Shown piece by piece: positions 33,191 to 42,179 of a stretch of DNA of 64,000 nucleotides. The position numbers and the translations under genes are program-made. Positions within the stretch are counted from its first letter, which is position 1. Each line of letters starts with the position of its first letter. The notes beneath the pieces are model-generated. The model did not search any database, was not told the origin of the DNA, and saw only the letters and a program-made list of their open reading frames with translations. Origin of the DNA: Capnocytophaga canimorsus (GTDB taxonomy: Bacteria > Bacteroidota > Bacteroidia > Flavobacteriales > Flavobacteriaceae); assembly GCF_002302565.1 (NCBI RefSeq), contig NZ_CP022382.1, positions 2,350,276 to 2,414,275 on the forward strand. The letters are read 5' to 3'.

Positions 33191-33940
33191 TTATCGTTTT
33201 AAAAACTCAAAAAGCACATAATTTACTGCATATAAAAAAGGTAAGGTAGCGGCAATGCCTATTGCGCAAAGCAGTGTACCTGAAAGAGTAAAAACTATAC
33301 CAACGATTAAAGATACAAAAACCAAAAATAAATAAGGAGATACACTTTTGATGCTACTTTTAATTGCAGAAAATAAAGGTTTATCTTGCAATATAATATA
33401 CGGAATAGTTAATGTAAAAAATACTGAAAGCAACACTTGAAACCAAAAGCTAAACATTTGAAGATTTATAACCATCAGTAGTAAAGAAATACTTAGTTTT
33501 ATTGCCCAAAGTAGTACAACATATCCTATAATTCTTGCTGTATATTCCGAATTATAATGGTTAAAAACTTCTCTTGCATTTAAAAGTGTGTTTTCTTTGA
33601 ATTTTTCAAAAACATTGTAAAAACCCGCAGACATAGGAGCTATTAAACAGCTTATGAGCAACACAAATAAGTTAGAGGCAATCAAAAAACGTTTTGAGTT
33701 CACAAGCAATGTTAAATTTTCAATGTCGTTTTGGCTCACCATAGCAATAAACTTTTCCAGAGGCATTCCTAAAATGGAAGGCAAAAGCCAAGAGTACAGC
33801 CCAAAGCATACTACAAAAAGTAACAAAGCAACAGGCGTAGTTACTAAGAGTGTTTGCCTATAAATATGAAATGCCATACGTACTACATTGGGCATAGAAA
33901 GGGTGGGGCGAGGTTTGTTTTCTGAAGAAATGTCGTTCAT
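33191..33940 (-). CDS. Multi-span membrane protein of unknown function
   Basis: A 249-residue protein with about six hydrophobic segments (for example TLLVTTPVALLLFVVCFGLY near 30-50, LIASNLFVLLISCLIAPMSAGFY, YLFLVFVSLIVGIVFTLSG and the last near the C-terminus) and a short cytosolic N-terminus. The repeated pattern of a soluble amphipathic N-terminal helix and hydrophobic pairs resembles small uncharacterised Bacteroidetes membrane proteins; no catalytic motif is visible. It begins five bases after the nhaC stop, so it is co-transcribed with the antiporter. Confidence 0.7.
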   Translation of the reverse strand: MNDISSENKPRPTLSMPNVVRMAFHIYRQTLLVTTPVALLLFVVCFGLYSWLLPSILGMPLEKFIAMVSQNDIENLTLLVNSKRFLIASNLFVLLISCLIAPMSAGFYNVFEKFKENTLLNAREVFNHYNSEYTARIIGYVVLLWAIKLSISLLLMVINLQMFSFWFQVLLSVFFTLTIPYIILQDKPLFSAIKSSIKSVSPYLFLVFVSLIVGIVFTLSGTLLCAIGIAATLPFLYAVNYVLFEFLKR

Positions 33941-33945
33941 AAAAA

Positions 33946-35391
33946 TTATTTTGCTGGGGCTAATTTACGGATTTTAATTTTGAAAGCAGCAAAAAGTAAA
34001 GTCATAAACGGACTAATCAAATTAAAAAAAGCATAAGGCAGATAAGTAAGTGTAGGGACTCCTAACACGCCACTGTTGTACGCTGCACAAGTGTTCCAAG
34101 GAACTAGTACAGAGGTTACCGTTCCAGAATCTTCAAGGGTACGACTCAAGTTTTCAGGAGCTAATCCTTTCTTTTCATAAGTTTTGGCGAACATTTTCCC
34201 AGGTACTACTACCGATAAATATTGGTCAGATGTGGTAATATTTATCATCAGGCAACTGGCAACGGTACTGGCAAAGAGTGCAAATACCGAATCAAATAAT
34301 TCCAAAAGCCAACGTGTGATGCGTTTTAACGCGCCAATGGCTTCCATAACTCCGCCAAAAACCATAGCACAGATAATGAGCCAAACGGTGTTGAGCATTC
34401 CACTCATTCCTTTGGAAGTAAACAAATCGGAAAGTTGTTCATTATTAGTTTCGATAGCTATGGGTGAGGTAATGGCATCCATAACTCCACGATAAGCCAC
34501 TTTAAAATCAAGTACAGCACTTCCAGTGATACTTTTTACGATTTCGGGCTGAAAGATAACAGCAAAAATTCCCCCTAGCAAAGTTCCTGTCATTAAAGCT
34601 GCCAAAGGGTCTATTTTACGTAATACCAAAATCAAGATAAAAGCAGGAACTACAAATAACCAAAGAGAGATATTGAATTTACTGGATATAGCAAGTGCTA
34701 TGGCTGAAGTATCGGGCAAATCAGATGATGAAAAACTAAAGCCAAGGAGTAAGAAAATGACCAAAGTAATGATAAAAGTAGGTACAGTGGTTAGGGTCAT
34801 ATATCGGATGTGTGAAAAAAGATCAGTACCTGCCATTGCTGCCGCCAAATTGGTTGTATCGCTCATTGGAGACATTTTATCGCCAAAATATCCGCCCGAG
34901 ATGATTGCCCCAGCGGTCATTCCCATTGGTATGCCCAATGCCTGACCAATACCCATTAAGGCGATACCGATGGTGGCAGAGGTAGTCCAGCTACTGCCCG
35001 TAGCCACTGAAATTACAGCACAGATAACCACACAAGCAAACAGAAAAATCGTTGGGTTTAGAATCATCAATCCGTAATAAATCATTGCCGGAATAATGCC
35101 ACTAACCAGCCACGTACCTGATAAGGCACCTACCATAAGTAAAATTAAAATCGCCCCTCCGGTAGATTTAATATTTAGAAAAACCTGTTCCATCATTTCT
35201 TTAAATGAAACCTTAACCCACAACCCCACCAAAGCTGCTATGGTAGCCCCCAGAAGCAAAACAAACTGATTGGAACCTCCTAAAACGTTGTCTTCTGCCC
35301 CATTGTACGCAACTAAAACATTATATGCTAACATTACAATCAAAGCCGTAATCGGGATTAAAGCCTGAAACAAGTTAATTTCTTTTTTCAT
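33946..35391 (-). CDS. nhaC: Na+/H+ antiporter, NhaC family
   Basis: Inner-membrane sodium/proton exchanger for pH and sodium homeostasis. The 481-residue protein has about twelve hydrophobic segments and NhaC landmarks: ATGSSWTTSATIGIALMGIG, GGYFGDKMSPMSDTTNLAAA and the C-terminal half NITTSDQYLSVVVPGKMF and LVPWNTCAAYNSGVLGVPT. Length and order of motifs agree with full-length members. It is transcribed leftwards with the membrane-protein gene behind it. Some NhaC relatives exchange malate/lactate, so cation specificity is inferred. Confidence 0.9.
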   Translation of the reverse strand: MKKEINLFQALIPITALIVMLAYNVLVAYNGAEDNVLGGSNQFVLLLGATIAALVGLWVKVSFKEMMEQVFLNIKSTGGAILILLMVGALSGTWLVSGIIPAMIYYGLMILNPTIFLFACVVICAVISVATGSSWTTSATIGIALMGIGQALGIPMGMTAGAIISGGYFGDKMSPMSDTTNLAAAMAGTDLFSHIRYMTLTTVPTFIITLVIFLLLGFSFSSSDLPDTSAIALAISSKFNISLWLFVVPAFILILVLRKIDPLAALMTGTLLGGIFAVIFQPEIVKSITGSAVLDFKVAYRGVMDAITSPIAIETNNEQLSDLFTSKGMSGMLNTVWLIICAMVFGGVMEAIGALKRITRWLLELFDSVFALFASTVASCLMINITTSDQYLSVVVPGKMFAKTYEKKGLAPENLSRTLEDSGTVTSVLVPWNTCAAYNSGVLGVPTLTYLPYAFFNLISPFMTLLFAAFKIKIRKLAPAK

Positions 35392-35748
35392 CGTATTTTT
35401 TAAATATATTATTTGTCAAAGGCGCAAATGTAAATAAAAAATGACTTTTATCCGTGCTCATATTGTCCAATTGCTATTTTTGTCACAAAATTTCATTTGA
35501 ATAAACCATAATGTAAATAAATCATAGAAAATGTTGTGATATTGAGGTGCTAAATTATGGTTAAAAAAAAGAATAAAAATTTGGATATATCTGTTTTTTT
35601 ATTAAATTGCGTCTGAAAAATGACTTAATAAAGTCTTTTTATCGTAAAAATCATTTATTTTATGGATTTTGTTTTTTAATAAAATTTTGAAAGTAATGTT
35701 TCTTTAAGAAAAGATAGCTTTCAGTCACACATCATTAAAAGTATTTTT
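35392..35748. promoter_or_regulatory. Divergent intergenic region nhaC / small membrane protein
   Basis: A 357-bp AT-rich gap. CAAATGTA at 35425-35432 is TACATTTG on the minus strand, a full -7 match 33 bp ahead of nhaC. No convincing promoter was found for the rightward gene, and nothing else was recognised. Confidence 0.45.
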
Positions 35749-36078
35749 ATGGAAACAAAAACGAACACTCGGAAAAATTGGGAACGCCTTTTGTTGGCAC
35801 CTCGTGGTTGGTACTGGATACAGCTTTATAAGTTTAAGACTAATCCCAAATTCGCAGGGCTTAATTGGTTTTTAGGATGGTTCTTTATGCCCTTCATTCT
35901 CGTTCGGAAAGATTTGTTTTCAGAGGAAACGTGGATATACAAACTTTCCTTGTTTTCAATGGCTTTTCTGATTTGGTTTATCATACGCGTAACGGTTTAT
36001 GACCGATTGGAAAAACGCTCAAGAGCCTATTACGAAGCCTATCTTGAAGAAAACAAAATACAGACAAATCTACCTTAA
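35749..36078 (+). CDS. Small two-span membrane protein of unknown function
   Basis: A 109-residue protein: cytosolic basic N-terminus with an RNWERLLLAPRGWYWIQLYK-like amphipathic stretch, a first hydrophobic segment (LNWFLGWFFMPFILV, about 46-60), a second (LSLFSMAFLIWFIIRVTVY, about 74-92) and a charged tail. It is not recognised as a named family. It is monocistronic, with a clear terminator after it. Its real-gene status rests on codon-like composition, a clean ATG and the terminator. Confidence 0.65.
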   Translation: METKTNTRKNWERLLLAPRGWYWIQLYKFKTNPKFAGLNWFLGWFFMPFILVRKDLFSEETWIYKLSLFSMAFLIWFIIRVTVYDRLEKRSRAYYEAYLEENKIQTNLP

Positions 36079-36096
36079 ATTTCACAAATTCAAATT

Positions 36097-36125
36097 ATCC
36101 GAAGTTATTAACACTTCGGATTTTT
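36097..36125 (+). terminator. Rho-independent terminator
   Basis: ATCCGAAGT (36097-36105) pairs with ACTTCGGAT (36113-36121), followed by TTTTTG. It ends the small membrane-protein transcript just before the tandem array. Confidence 0.85.
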
Positions 36126-36167
36126 GTTTCTATATTATATATCCGATTTGCTATTAGCCAACCCTTA

Positions 36168-36203
36168 TTTGCTAATTGCTATAAGTTATTTTTATTACCT
36201 TTG
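36168..36203 (+). promoter_or_regulatory. Promoter-like sequence directly ahead of the 21-bp tandem array
   Basis: TTTG at 36168-36171, a 24-nt spacer and TACCTTTG at 36196-36203 match the TTTG/TAnnTTTG pattern with the same long spacer as the PUL1 promoter. The array begins at 36205, so a transcript would start inside the first unit. Confidence 0.45.
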
Positions 36204-36204
36204 C

Positions 36205-36414
36205 TACACGTGTAGGCGTGTTTCCCCAAGATGTAGGAACGTTTCCTACACGTGTAGGAGTATTTCCTCAAGATGTAGGAGCGTTTCCTACACGTGTAGG
36301 AGTATTTCCCCAAGATGTAGGAGTGTTTCCTCAAGATGTAGGAACGTTTCCTACACGTGTAGGAGTATTTCCCCAAGATGTAGGAACATTCCCTACAAGT
36401 ATGGGAGTGTTTTA
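36205..36414. repeat. Tandem array of about ten 21-bp units (minisatellite)
   Basis: Two unit types alternate in the order A B A B A B B A B A. Type A is TACACGTGTAGGAGTATTTC plus C; it carries the 12-bp palindrome CTACACGTGTAG at its junction with the preceding unit. Type B is YCAAGATGTAGGAACGTTTC plus C. GTAGGAA and TTCCTAC at B-to-A junctions can pair, so an RNA copy would fold into serial hairpins. The last two units are degenerate. Several frames stay open through it with a 7-residue period (FPTRVGV/FPQDVGT), a side effect of the period, and none has a convincing gene start. Confidence 0.9.
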
Positions 36415-36462
36415 TTGATATATCTAAAAGGAAACTAAAAAAGCAATTCTCTTTTCTGTGCT

Positions 36463-38316
36463 TTATTCAGCTAAATCGTCAACTTCTACTTTTAGGTTAT
36501 TGATGATAAACTCTTGTCTGTCAGGCGTATTTTTTCCCATATAGAATTCTAAAAGTTGCTCAACACTCATATTTTTATCCATCATCACAGGGTCGAGCCG
36601 AATGTCTTCCCCAATAAAATGTTTAAACTCTTCGGGAGAAATTTCACCAAGTCCTTTAAATCGGGTAATTTCGGGCTTTCCTTTTAGTTTTTCAATGGCT
36701 TGTTGTTTTTCTTCTTCGGAATAACAATAGATGGTTTCTTTTTTATTACGCACCCTAAAGAGAGGGGTTTGAAGGATATACAAATGTCCCTCTTTGATGA
36801 GCTCTGGGAAGAATTGCAAAAAGAAAGTAATGAGCAGTAGGCGAATGTGCATACCATCAACATCGGCATCGGTGGCAATAACGATGTTGTTGTAACGCAA
36901 ATCCTCCATTGATTCTTCAATGTTTAGTGCCGCTTGTAAAAGGTTGAATTCTTCATTTTCATAGACAATTTTTTTGGTCATTCCGTAGGTGTTCAATGGC
37001 TTTCCTTTTAAGCTAAAAACGGCTTGGGTGTTCACATTTCGTGATTTGGTAATTGAGCCCGAAGCCGAATCTCCCTCGGTAATAAATAGAGTACTTTCCA
37101 AACTGCGTTCGTCTTTCGAATTGGTCAAATGGATACGACAATCGCGCAGTTTACGGTTGTGTAAACTTGCTTTTTTTGCCCGATCACGAGCCAGTTTACG
37201 AATGCCAGAAAGCTCTTTGCGCTCTCGCTCCGCTTGATTTATTTTTTGTTGGATAGCCTCGGCAATTTCAGGATTTTTATGTAAGAAATTATCCAGATGT
37301 TTGCTCACAAAATCAACGATATAGGTGCGTACCGAGGGCATTCCTTCTCCCATTTCGGTTGAGCCCAATTTGGTTTTGGTTTGACTTTCGAAAACGGGCT
37401 CCATTACTTTAATGGAAATCGCTGCAACTACCGATTTGCGAATATCAGAAGCATCGTATTGTTTGTTATAAAACTCACGGAAAGTTTTGACCATAGCCTC
37501 GCGAAAAGCCGCTAAATGCGTACCACCTTGTGTGGTATTTTGCCCATTTACAAAGGAGTAATACTCCTCACTATATTGGGTGCGACTGTGAGTGATGGCA
37601 ACTTCAATATCTTCGCCCCTCAGGTGAATAATGGGATAGAGAAAATCCTCTTCATTGTTATTGTCGTTAAGTAGGTCTTTTAGTCCGTTTTCCGAATAGA
37701 ATTTTTCTCCGTTATAGGCTATGGTAAGTCCTGGATTTAGGTACACGTAGTTTTTGAGCATACGCTCCACATATTCATTTCGGAATTTATAGTTTTTGAA
37801 AATGGTGGCATCGGGTACGAAAATAACACTGGTTCCTTTGCGTTTGGTTGTTGCCTCTACGGGTAGTTCGTTGGTGAGTACTCCTTTTTCAAAGGTAGCT
37901 GATTTTGATTGATTATCACGAACCGATTCTACTTTAAAATAAGTAGAAAGGGCATTTACGGCTTTGGTACCCACCCCGTTGAGTCCTACCGATTTTTTAA
38001 AGGCTCGGGAGTCATACTTTCCGCCAGTGTTCATTTTGGAGACCACATCTACTACTTTCCCAAGCGGAATTCCACGCCCATAATCGCGTACCTCAACCTG
38101 ATTTTCATTGATTTTTACTTCGATGGTTTTTCCTGCTCCCATAACAAACTCATCGATACTGTTATCCAATACTTCTTTTAGGAGGATGTAAATACCATCA
38201 TCGGCAGAAGAGCCATCGCCTAACTTCCCGATGTACATTCCAGGGCGCATACGAATATGTTCTCGCCAGTCTAACGATTTGATATTGTCTTCCGTATATT
38301 GGGTATTGTCAAACAT
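36463..38316 (-). CDS. parE: DNA topoisomerase IV subunit B
   Basis: ATPase subunit of type IIA topoisomerase IV, decatenating chromosomes with ParC. The 617 residues contain the GHKL ATPase domain ([50 protein letters not shown]), the transducer domain with QTKTKLGS, and the TOPRIM domain with EGDSASGS and [10 protein letters not shown]. Length and the [13 protein letters not shown] end ([17 protein letters not shown]) suit ParE rather than GyrB. No parC lies in the window. Its 3' end faces the tandem array; no terminator was seen. Confidence 0.9.
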   Translation of the reverse strand: MFDNTQYTEDNIKSLDWREHIRMRPGMYIGKLGDGSSADDGIYILLKEVLDNSIDEFVMGAGKTIEVKINENQVEVRDYGRGIPLGKVVDVVSKMNTGGKYDSRAFKKSVGLNGVGTKAVNALSTYFKVESVRDNQSKSATFEKGVLTNELPVEATTKRKGTSVIFVPDATIFKNYKFRNEYVERMLKNYVYLNPGLTIAYNGEKFYSENGLKDLLNDNNNEEDFLYPIIHLRGEDIEVAITHSRTQYSEEYYSFVNGQNTTQGGTHLAAFREAMVKTFREFYNKQYDASDIRKSVVAAISIKVMEPVFESQTKTKLGSTEMGEGMPSVRTYIVDFVSKHLDNFLHKNPEIAEAIQQKINQAERERKELSGIRKLARDRAKKASLHNRKLRDCRIHLTNSKDERSLESTLFITEGDSASGSITKSRNVNTQAVFSLKGKPLNTYGMTKKIVYENEEFNLLQAALNIEESMEDLRYNNIVIATDADVDGMHIRLLLITFFLQFFPELIKEGHLYILQTPLFRVRNKKETIYCYSEEEKQQAIEKLKGKPEITRFKGLGEISPEEFKHFIGEDIRLDPVMMDKNMSVEQLLEFYMGKNTPDRQEFIINNLKVEVDDLAE

Positions 38317-38439
38317 AAAAAATTATTTTTATAGGATTATGCAGTATGGTAATTTGGGAGCTAAGATAACATTTTTTTAGAAATAATTCAGTACATTATA
38401 AGGCATTCAAAATAAGATTTACCTATGAGTTGAATAAGA

Positions 38440-38470
38440 TTTGTTTTTAATTTTTAAAAATATATTTTTG
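38440..38470 (+). promoter_or_regulatory. Consensus promoter ahead of the TsaC/Sua5 gene
   Basis: TTTG at 38440-38443, exactly 19 nt, then TATTTTTG at 38463-38470: a full match to the Bacteroidetes -33/-7 consensus. It would give a leader of roughly 145 nt before ATG 38622, containing a 31-codon open frame (38504-38599). The remaining 38317-38439 shows nothing. Confidence 0.6.
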
Positions 38471-38621
38471 CTTAAAACATTCAAGAAGATAAATAGAAAA
38501 GCAATGTCTATTTCTGAATTGATTTTAATCATTATTTTAGGTATGCAGGATATTGTAGTGAATAAGTTTGTTACTTATAATGAAGATTACTTATTTTAAA
38601 AGAATTTTATAACAAGAAATT

Positions 38622-39182
38622 ATGCGAAAATCTGTGGAAAAATCTGTAGAAATTCTAAAAAAAGGGGGAGTTATTCTTTATCCTACCGATACCGTTTGGG
38701 GCATCGGTTGTGATGCTACCAATTACGATGCGGTTAGTCGTATTTTTCAAGTCAAACAACGTAGTGAAAGTAAGAGTTTAATCATTTTGGTCAATTCGGA
38801 GGCTATGTTGAAACATTATGTCGCCGAAATTCCTACACAAATTTTGGAATTTTTACAAAGGGCAGAAAGTCCCACAACTGTGATTTATCAAAACCCTAAA
38901 AACCTTGCCAGTAATGTAATAGCACAAGACAATAGCGTGGCTATAAGAATCGTAAAAGATGATTTTTGTCAAAGATTGATAGCCGAATTTGGTAAACCCA
39001 TTGTCTCTACTTCGGCAAATATCAGTGGCGAGTCTACTCCTGCCCATTTTGGGCAAATTGACCCTCGTATTGTCAATCAAATGGATTTTGTGGTGAAGTA
39101 TCGACAAGACGATAGACAAGTTGCCTCACCTTCACGATTGATACGTTTTAGCTCGGAAGGAAAAGTTGAAATTTTAAGATGA
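38622..39182 (+). CDS. Threonylcarbamoyl-AMP synthase (Sua5/YrdC/YwlC family)
   Basis: Makes threonylcarbamoyl-AMP from threonine, bicarbonate and ATP for t6A37 tRNA modification; TsaE of the same pathway is encoded at 10.2 kb. The 186 residues form a single YrdC domain with GGVILYPTDTVWGIGCDA, the KQRSESKSLIILV binding motif and STSANISGEST. The Sua5-specific C-terminal extension is absent, so it is TsaC-like in length. Start ATG 38622 lies behind an AT-rich leader. Confidence 0.92.
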   Translation: MRKSVEKSVEILKKGGVILYPTDTVWGIGCDATNYDAVSRIFQVKQRSESKSLIILVNSEAMLKHYVAEIPTQILEFLQRAESPTTVIYQNPKNLASNVIAQDNSVAIRIVKDDFCQRLIAEFGKPIVSTSANISGESTPAHFGQIDPRIVNQMDFVVKYRQDDRQVASPSRLIRFSSEGKVEILR

Positions 39183-39196
39183 TTTTACCACGATTT

Positions 39197-40111
39197 CTAG
39201 CGGTCGTATTTTAATCCGACAGCCAAGTAAGGGGATAGCTTGTTGTTTTTTAAAACGTTGTAATACACCTGAAAAGTTTTGTCTTCAAAGTAAGTGTTTC
39301 TTGAAAAAGCCAATCCTGCAGTGGGTTGAACCGCCAAATGTTTTCCAATTTTGATTTCTGGACGTATACCCAAATGCCCAATTTGTGAACCCAAAGCAAC
39401 TTCTTTTGATTGATAATCTGCCGTGGCTAAAAGAACTTGTACCTCTGATACTAATCCCAATTTAATATTTTTAGAAATTTGTTTACTAAACTCAAAATCA
39501 AGGTAATTATAAAAAAACAAGCGTAATGAATATTCCGAATCAATGTTCCAACGTAGCATAAATGCAGGAGAGAACATTGCATAATCATAGGCATTGTTTA
39601 TCGAAGCCCCGATTCCCCATTCAAAAGCAGAATTTTCTCTACGAATTAACATTCCTCCTCCCAACACAAAAGCATCTTTTGCTGAAAATTTTGAAATATT
39701 GGTAGAAAAAGTTCCTCCGCCAAGCATCAGCAAAGCAAACCATTTTTTGTGTATGGGAAGGAACTGACCGAAAGTCAGTGAGATGTTCGAAATTTGAGAA
39801 ATGGTATGTGGCGCTATTTTTTGCGAATTATTCAAGTTAGTTTGAATTGCCCAAAGCGAAACAAATGAAGTTTTATTTAATTGATTATCTTCATTGTATT
39901 TCATTGAAAGCGGAACTCTTATCCATAAATCGAAAGTCTGTAGTGGCTTATTGGGAGCTAAGTTTTCGTCGGAAGCATTTTTTACCGATGAGGAAACAAG
40001 ATATTCTGTTTTTAGCCGAATTTGTGCTTCAATTTCAATATATTGTAACAGAAAGAAAGCCAAAAAAACAATACACTTTTTTTGCCCAAAAATTCTTTTC
40101 ATAAGCTCCAT
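39197..40111 (-). CDS. Outer-membrane beta-barrel protein of unknown function (DUF6268-like)
   Basis: A 304-residue protein with a signal peptide (MKRIFGQKKCIVFLAFFLLQ, cleavage near EIEAQ|IRLKTEY). Alternating hydrophobic strands and an aromatic end fit an outer-membrane barrel (PYLAVGLKYDR). The overall layout resembles the Bacteroidetes DUF6268 family, which I suggest with moderate confidence. ATG 40111 (MELMKR) or 40102 (MKRIFG) could be the start. It converges with the TsaC gene and lies downstream of der on the same strand (66 bp gap). No function is known. Confidence 0.7.
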   Translation of the reverse strand: MELMKRIFGQKKCIVFLAFFLLQYIEIEAQIRLKTEYLVSSSVKNASDENLAPNKPLQTFDLWIRVPLSMKYNEDNQLNKTSFVSLWAIQTNLNNSQKIAPHTISQISNISLTFGQFLPIHKKWFALLMLGGGTFSTNISKFSAKDAFVLGGGMLIRRENSAFEWGIGASINNAYDYAMFSPAFMLRWNIDSEYSLRLFFYNYLDFEFSKQISKNIKLGLVSEVQVLLATADYQSKEVALGSQIGHLGIRPEIKIGKHLAVQPTAGLAFSRNTYFEDKTFQVYYNVLKNNKLSPYLAVGLKYDR

Positions 40112-40177
40112 TCTTTTAAGAATAACATCCTACTTCTACCCAAAATGTCATTACAACTAAACTCTAAATCCATTTTC

Positions 40178-41482
40178 TTATTTCTTACGGAAATAGACAT
40201 CAATAGGAACTCCTTTAAAATCAAAATGTTCGCGGAGCTGATTTTCAATAAATCGGCGATAAGGTTCTTTTACATACTGTGGTAAATTAGCAAAAAATAC
40301 AAACTGAGGCATTGGGGTAGGCAATTGCGTACAGAATTTGATTTTGATATACTTCCCTTTGATTGCTGGGGGCGGACGATTTTCAATAATGGGCAACATC
40401 ACCTCATTAAGTTTTGAAGTAGGTATGCGTTTGGAACGATTTTGATACACTTCAACGGCTTGTTCAATAGCCTTGTAGATGCGTTGCTTATTTAGTGCGG
40501 AGATGAAAATAATAGGTACATCGGTGAAAGGCTCTATTTCCTTACGGATAATCGCCTCGAAATTTTTTGCGGTGTTGGTTTGTTTTTCAACTAAATCCCA
40601 CTTGTTGACCAAAATAACAATTCCTTTACGATTGCGTTGTGCTAACCAAAAGATATTGCTATCCTGCCCTTCAAAGCCTCGTGTTGCATCAATCATCAAA
40701 ATACAAACATCGGCGTGTTCGATGGCTCTAATGGAACGCATTACGGAGTAAAACTCCAAATCTTCCTTTACCTTTGATTTTCTTCGGATTCCTGCCGTAT
40801 CCACTAAGTTAAATTCAAATCCGAATCGGTTGTATTTGGTGTCAATGGCATCGCGGGTAGTTCCTGCAATATCGGTAACTATGTATCGGTCTTCCCCAAT
40901 TAAAGCATTGATAAACGATGATTTCCCAGCATTGGGTCGCCCCACTACAGCAAATCGTGGTAAATCTTCATCGTTTTTTGACTCCCTCTCAGGAAGAATT
41001 TTTACCAAATCATCAAGTAATTCACCCGTACCGCTTCCGTTAATACTTGAAAGGGTGTACACATTTTCAAATCCGAAGGCATAAAATTCGTGTGAGTTAG
41101 CCACACGATTGTTGCTATCTACTTTATTTACAGCTACAAAAACAGGTTTTTTTGATTTTCGGAGCAAATCGGCTACCGTTTCATCCATTCCCGTAATACC
41201 ATCTTCAACATCAACCATAAATACAATAGCATCTGCCTCATCAATGGCAAGGGAAACTTGTTTATCAATCTCTTTTTCGAAGGAGTCATCACTTCCCACT
41301 ACGTAGCCTCCAGTATCAATAACTGAAAATTCCACTCCGTTCCAATCGGTTTTTCCGTAATGACGGTCGCGTGTTACACCACTTACGGCGTCAACAATGG
41401 CTTCACGGCGTTTGATAAGGCGATTAAAAAAAGTAGATTTTCCTACATTTGGGCGTCCGACGATGGCAACAATGGCACTCAT
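40178..41482 (-). CDS. der: Ribosome biogenesis GTPase Der (EngA)
   Basis: Tandem-G-domain GTPase acting in 50S subunit maturation. The 434 residues have a first G domain ([14 protein letters not shown] at 8-21, DTGG, NKVD), a second ([16 protein letters not shown] near 180, DTAGIRR, NKWDL) and a C-terminal KH-like domain ([18 protein letters not shown]). Length is typical. It is preceded on the same strand by a small membrane protein gene and followed by the barrel-protein gene. Confidence 0.97.
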   Translation of the reverse strand: MSAIVAIVGRPNVGKSTFFNRLIKRREAIVDAVSGVTRDRHYGKTDWNGVEFSVIDTGGYVVGSDDSFEKEIDKQVSLAIDEADAIVFMVDVEDGITGMDETVADLLRKSKKPVFVAVNKVDSNNRVANSHEFYAFGFENVYTLSSINGSGTGELLDDLVKILPERESKNDEDLPRFAVVGRPNAGKSSFINALIGEDRYIVTDIAGTTRDAIDTKYNRFGFEFNLVDTAGIRRKSKVKEDLEFYSVMRSIRAIEHADVCILMIDATRGFEGQDSNIFWLAQRNRKGIVILVNKWDLVEKQTNTAKNFEAIIRKEIEPFTDVPIIFISALNKQRIYKAIEQAVEVYQNRSKRIPTSKLNEVMLPIIENRPPPAIKGKYIKIKFCTQLPTPMPQFVFFANLPQYVKEPYRRFIENQLREHFDFKGVPIDVYFRKK

Positions 41483-41539
41483 AATTTTGTGTTTTTTTAG
41501 CGTAAAAGAAAGTTTAAAGGAAGCTGTAACACCTTTTGA

Positions 41540-42064
41540 TTATATTTTTTTTAGTTGTTGCTGCATCATACGTATTTGCTCGGTCATCATATTTTGTTTG
41601 TCGAGCTTTTTGGCTTCGGAGAGCAATTCTTGAGCTTCACGTTTGCGACGTTTTTGCATCATTATTCCTGCTAAACTGAGTTTTGCCATAGCTATATCGT
41701 AACTCATAGTAAGCCCCAATTGCAAAGCCTTTCGGAAGTATTTTTCAGCTTGAGTCAGATTGGTTTGTGAGGTTAATATTCCGTATAGATAGTTATAGTA
41801 TCCTTGCTGTTTACGGATAAGTGCTGTTTGTGGGTCTGCAATTTTATCTAGCCATTTTTTGGTTCCTGCAAAATCTTGCTTTCGTAAACGAAAGAAAGCC
41901 AGTAAAATATATTCGTTTCTGAAATATAAAAAAATCGGGATTAATGCCAGAAAAATCAAAGCTATTCCATTACCGATATTTTTCTGTGTGAACTGATATA
42001 CCGCCAAAGCGATAATCAGTACCGCTACCGCCAATTTTACGTATTTGTTTTGTATGAATTTCAT
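41540..42064 (-). CDS. Membrane-anchored TPR-like protein of unknown function
   Basis: A 174-residue protein with two adjacent hydrophobic segments (about 9-25, LAVAVLIIALAVYQF, and 31-48, GIALIFLALIPIFLYF) followed by a helical region with TPR character (YYNYLYGILTSQTNLTQAEKYFRKALQLG). I chose ATG 42064; an upstream in-frame ATG at 42106 falls inside a -7 box (CAAAACTA 42104-42111). The TPR part suggests a scaffold, but no partner is evident. It lies 57 bp ahead of der. Confidence 0.75.
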   Translation of the reverse strand: MKFIQNKYVKLAVAVLIIALAVYQFTQKNIGNGIALIFLALIPIFLYFRNEYILLAFFRLRKQDFAGTKKWLDKIADPQTALIRKQQGYYNYLYGILTSQTNLTQAEKYFRKALQLGLTMSYDIAMAKLSLAGIMMQKRRKREAQELLSEAKKLDKQNMMTEQIRMMQQQLKKI

Positions 42065-42103
42065 CTGAATATCAAGTTTATTAAATGTTTGTGTGTAAAA
42101 ATG

Positions 42104-42111
42104 CAAAACTA
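42104..42111 (-). promoter_or_regulatory. -7 box of TPR membrane protein gene
   Basis: CAAAACTA is TAGTTTTG on the minus strand, a full TAnnTTTG match 40 bp ahead of the chosen start. Confidence 0.45.
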
Positions 42112-42141
42112 CAAATAAAATTCCGAAAGAAAAATAATTTT

Positions 42142-42149
42142 TATCTTTG
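42142..42149 (+). promoter_or_regulatory. -7 box of flippase gene
   Basis: TATCTTTG fits TAnnTTTG and lies 30 bp ahead of ATG 42180. It is divergent from the -7 box at 42104. Confidence 0.5.
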
Positions 42150-42179
42150 CCCTATTAGGCAGATTTAAAGAAACCAAAA

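Noticed and set aside
36205..36414. CRISPR array
   Set aside because: Units are contiguous with no unique spacers and no cas genes are near.
36124..36438. Repeat-encoded proteins with 7-residue periods (FPTRVGV/FPQDVGT and others) in three frames
   Set aside because: All frames stay open only because the repeat is 21 bp long and lacks stops. None has a convincing start or signal, and parallel openness on both strands points to a non-coding array.
38504..38599. 31-codon gene in the leader of the TsaC-type gene
   Set aside because: Too short and unrecognised to list as a gene; kept only as a point to check.
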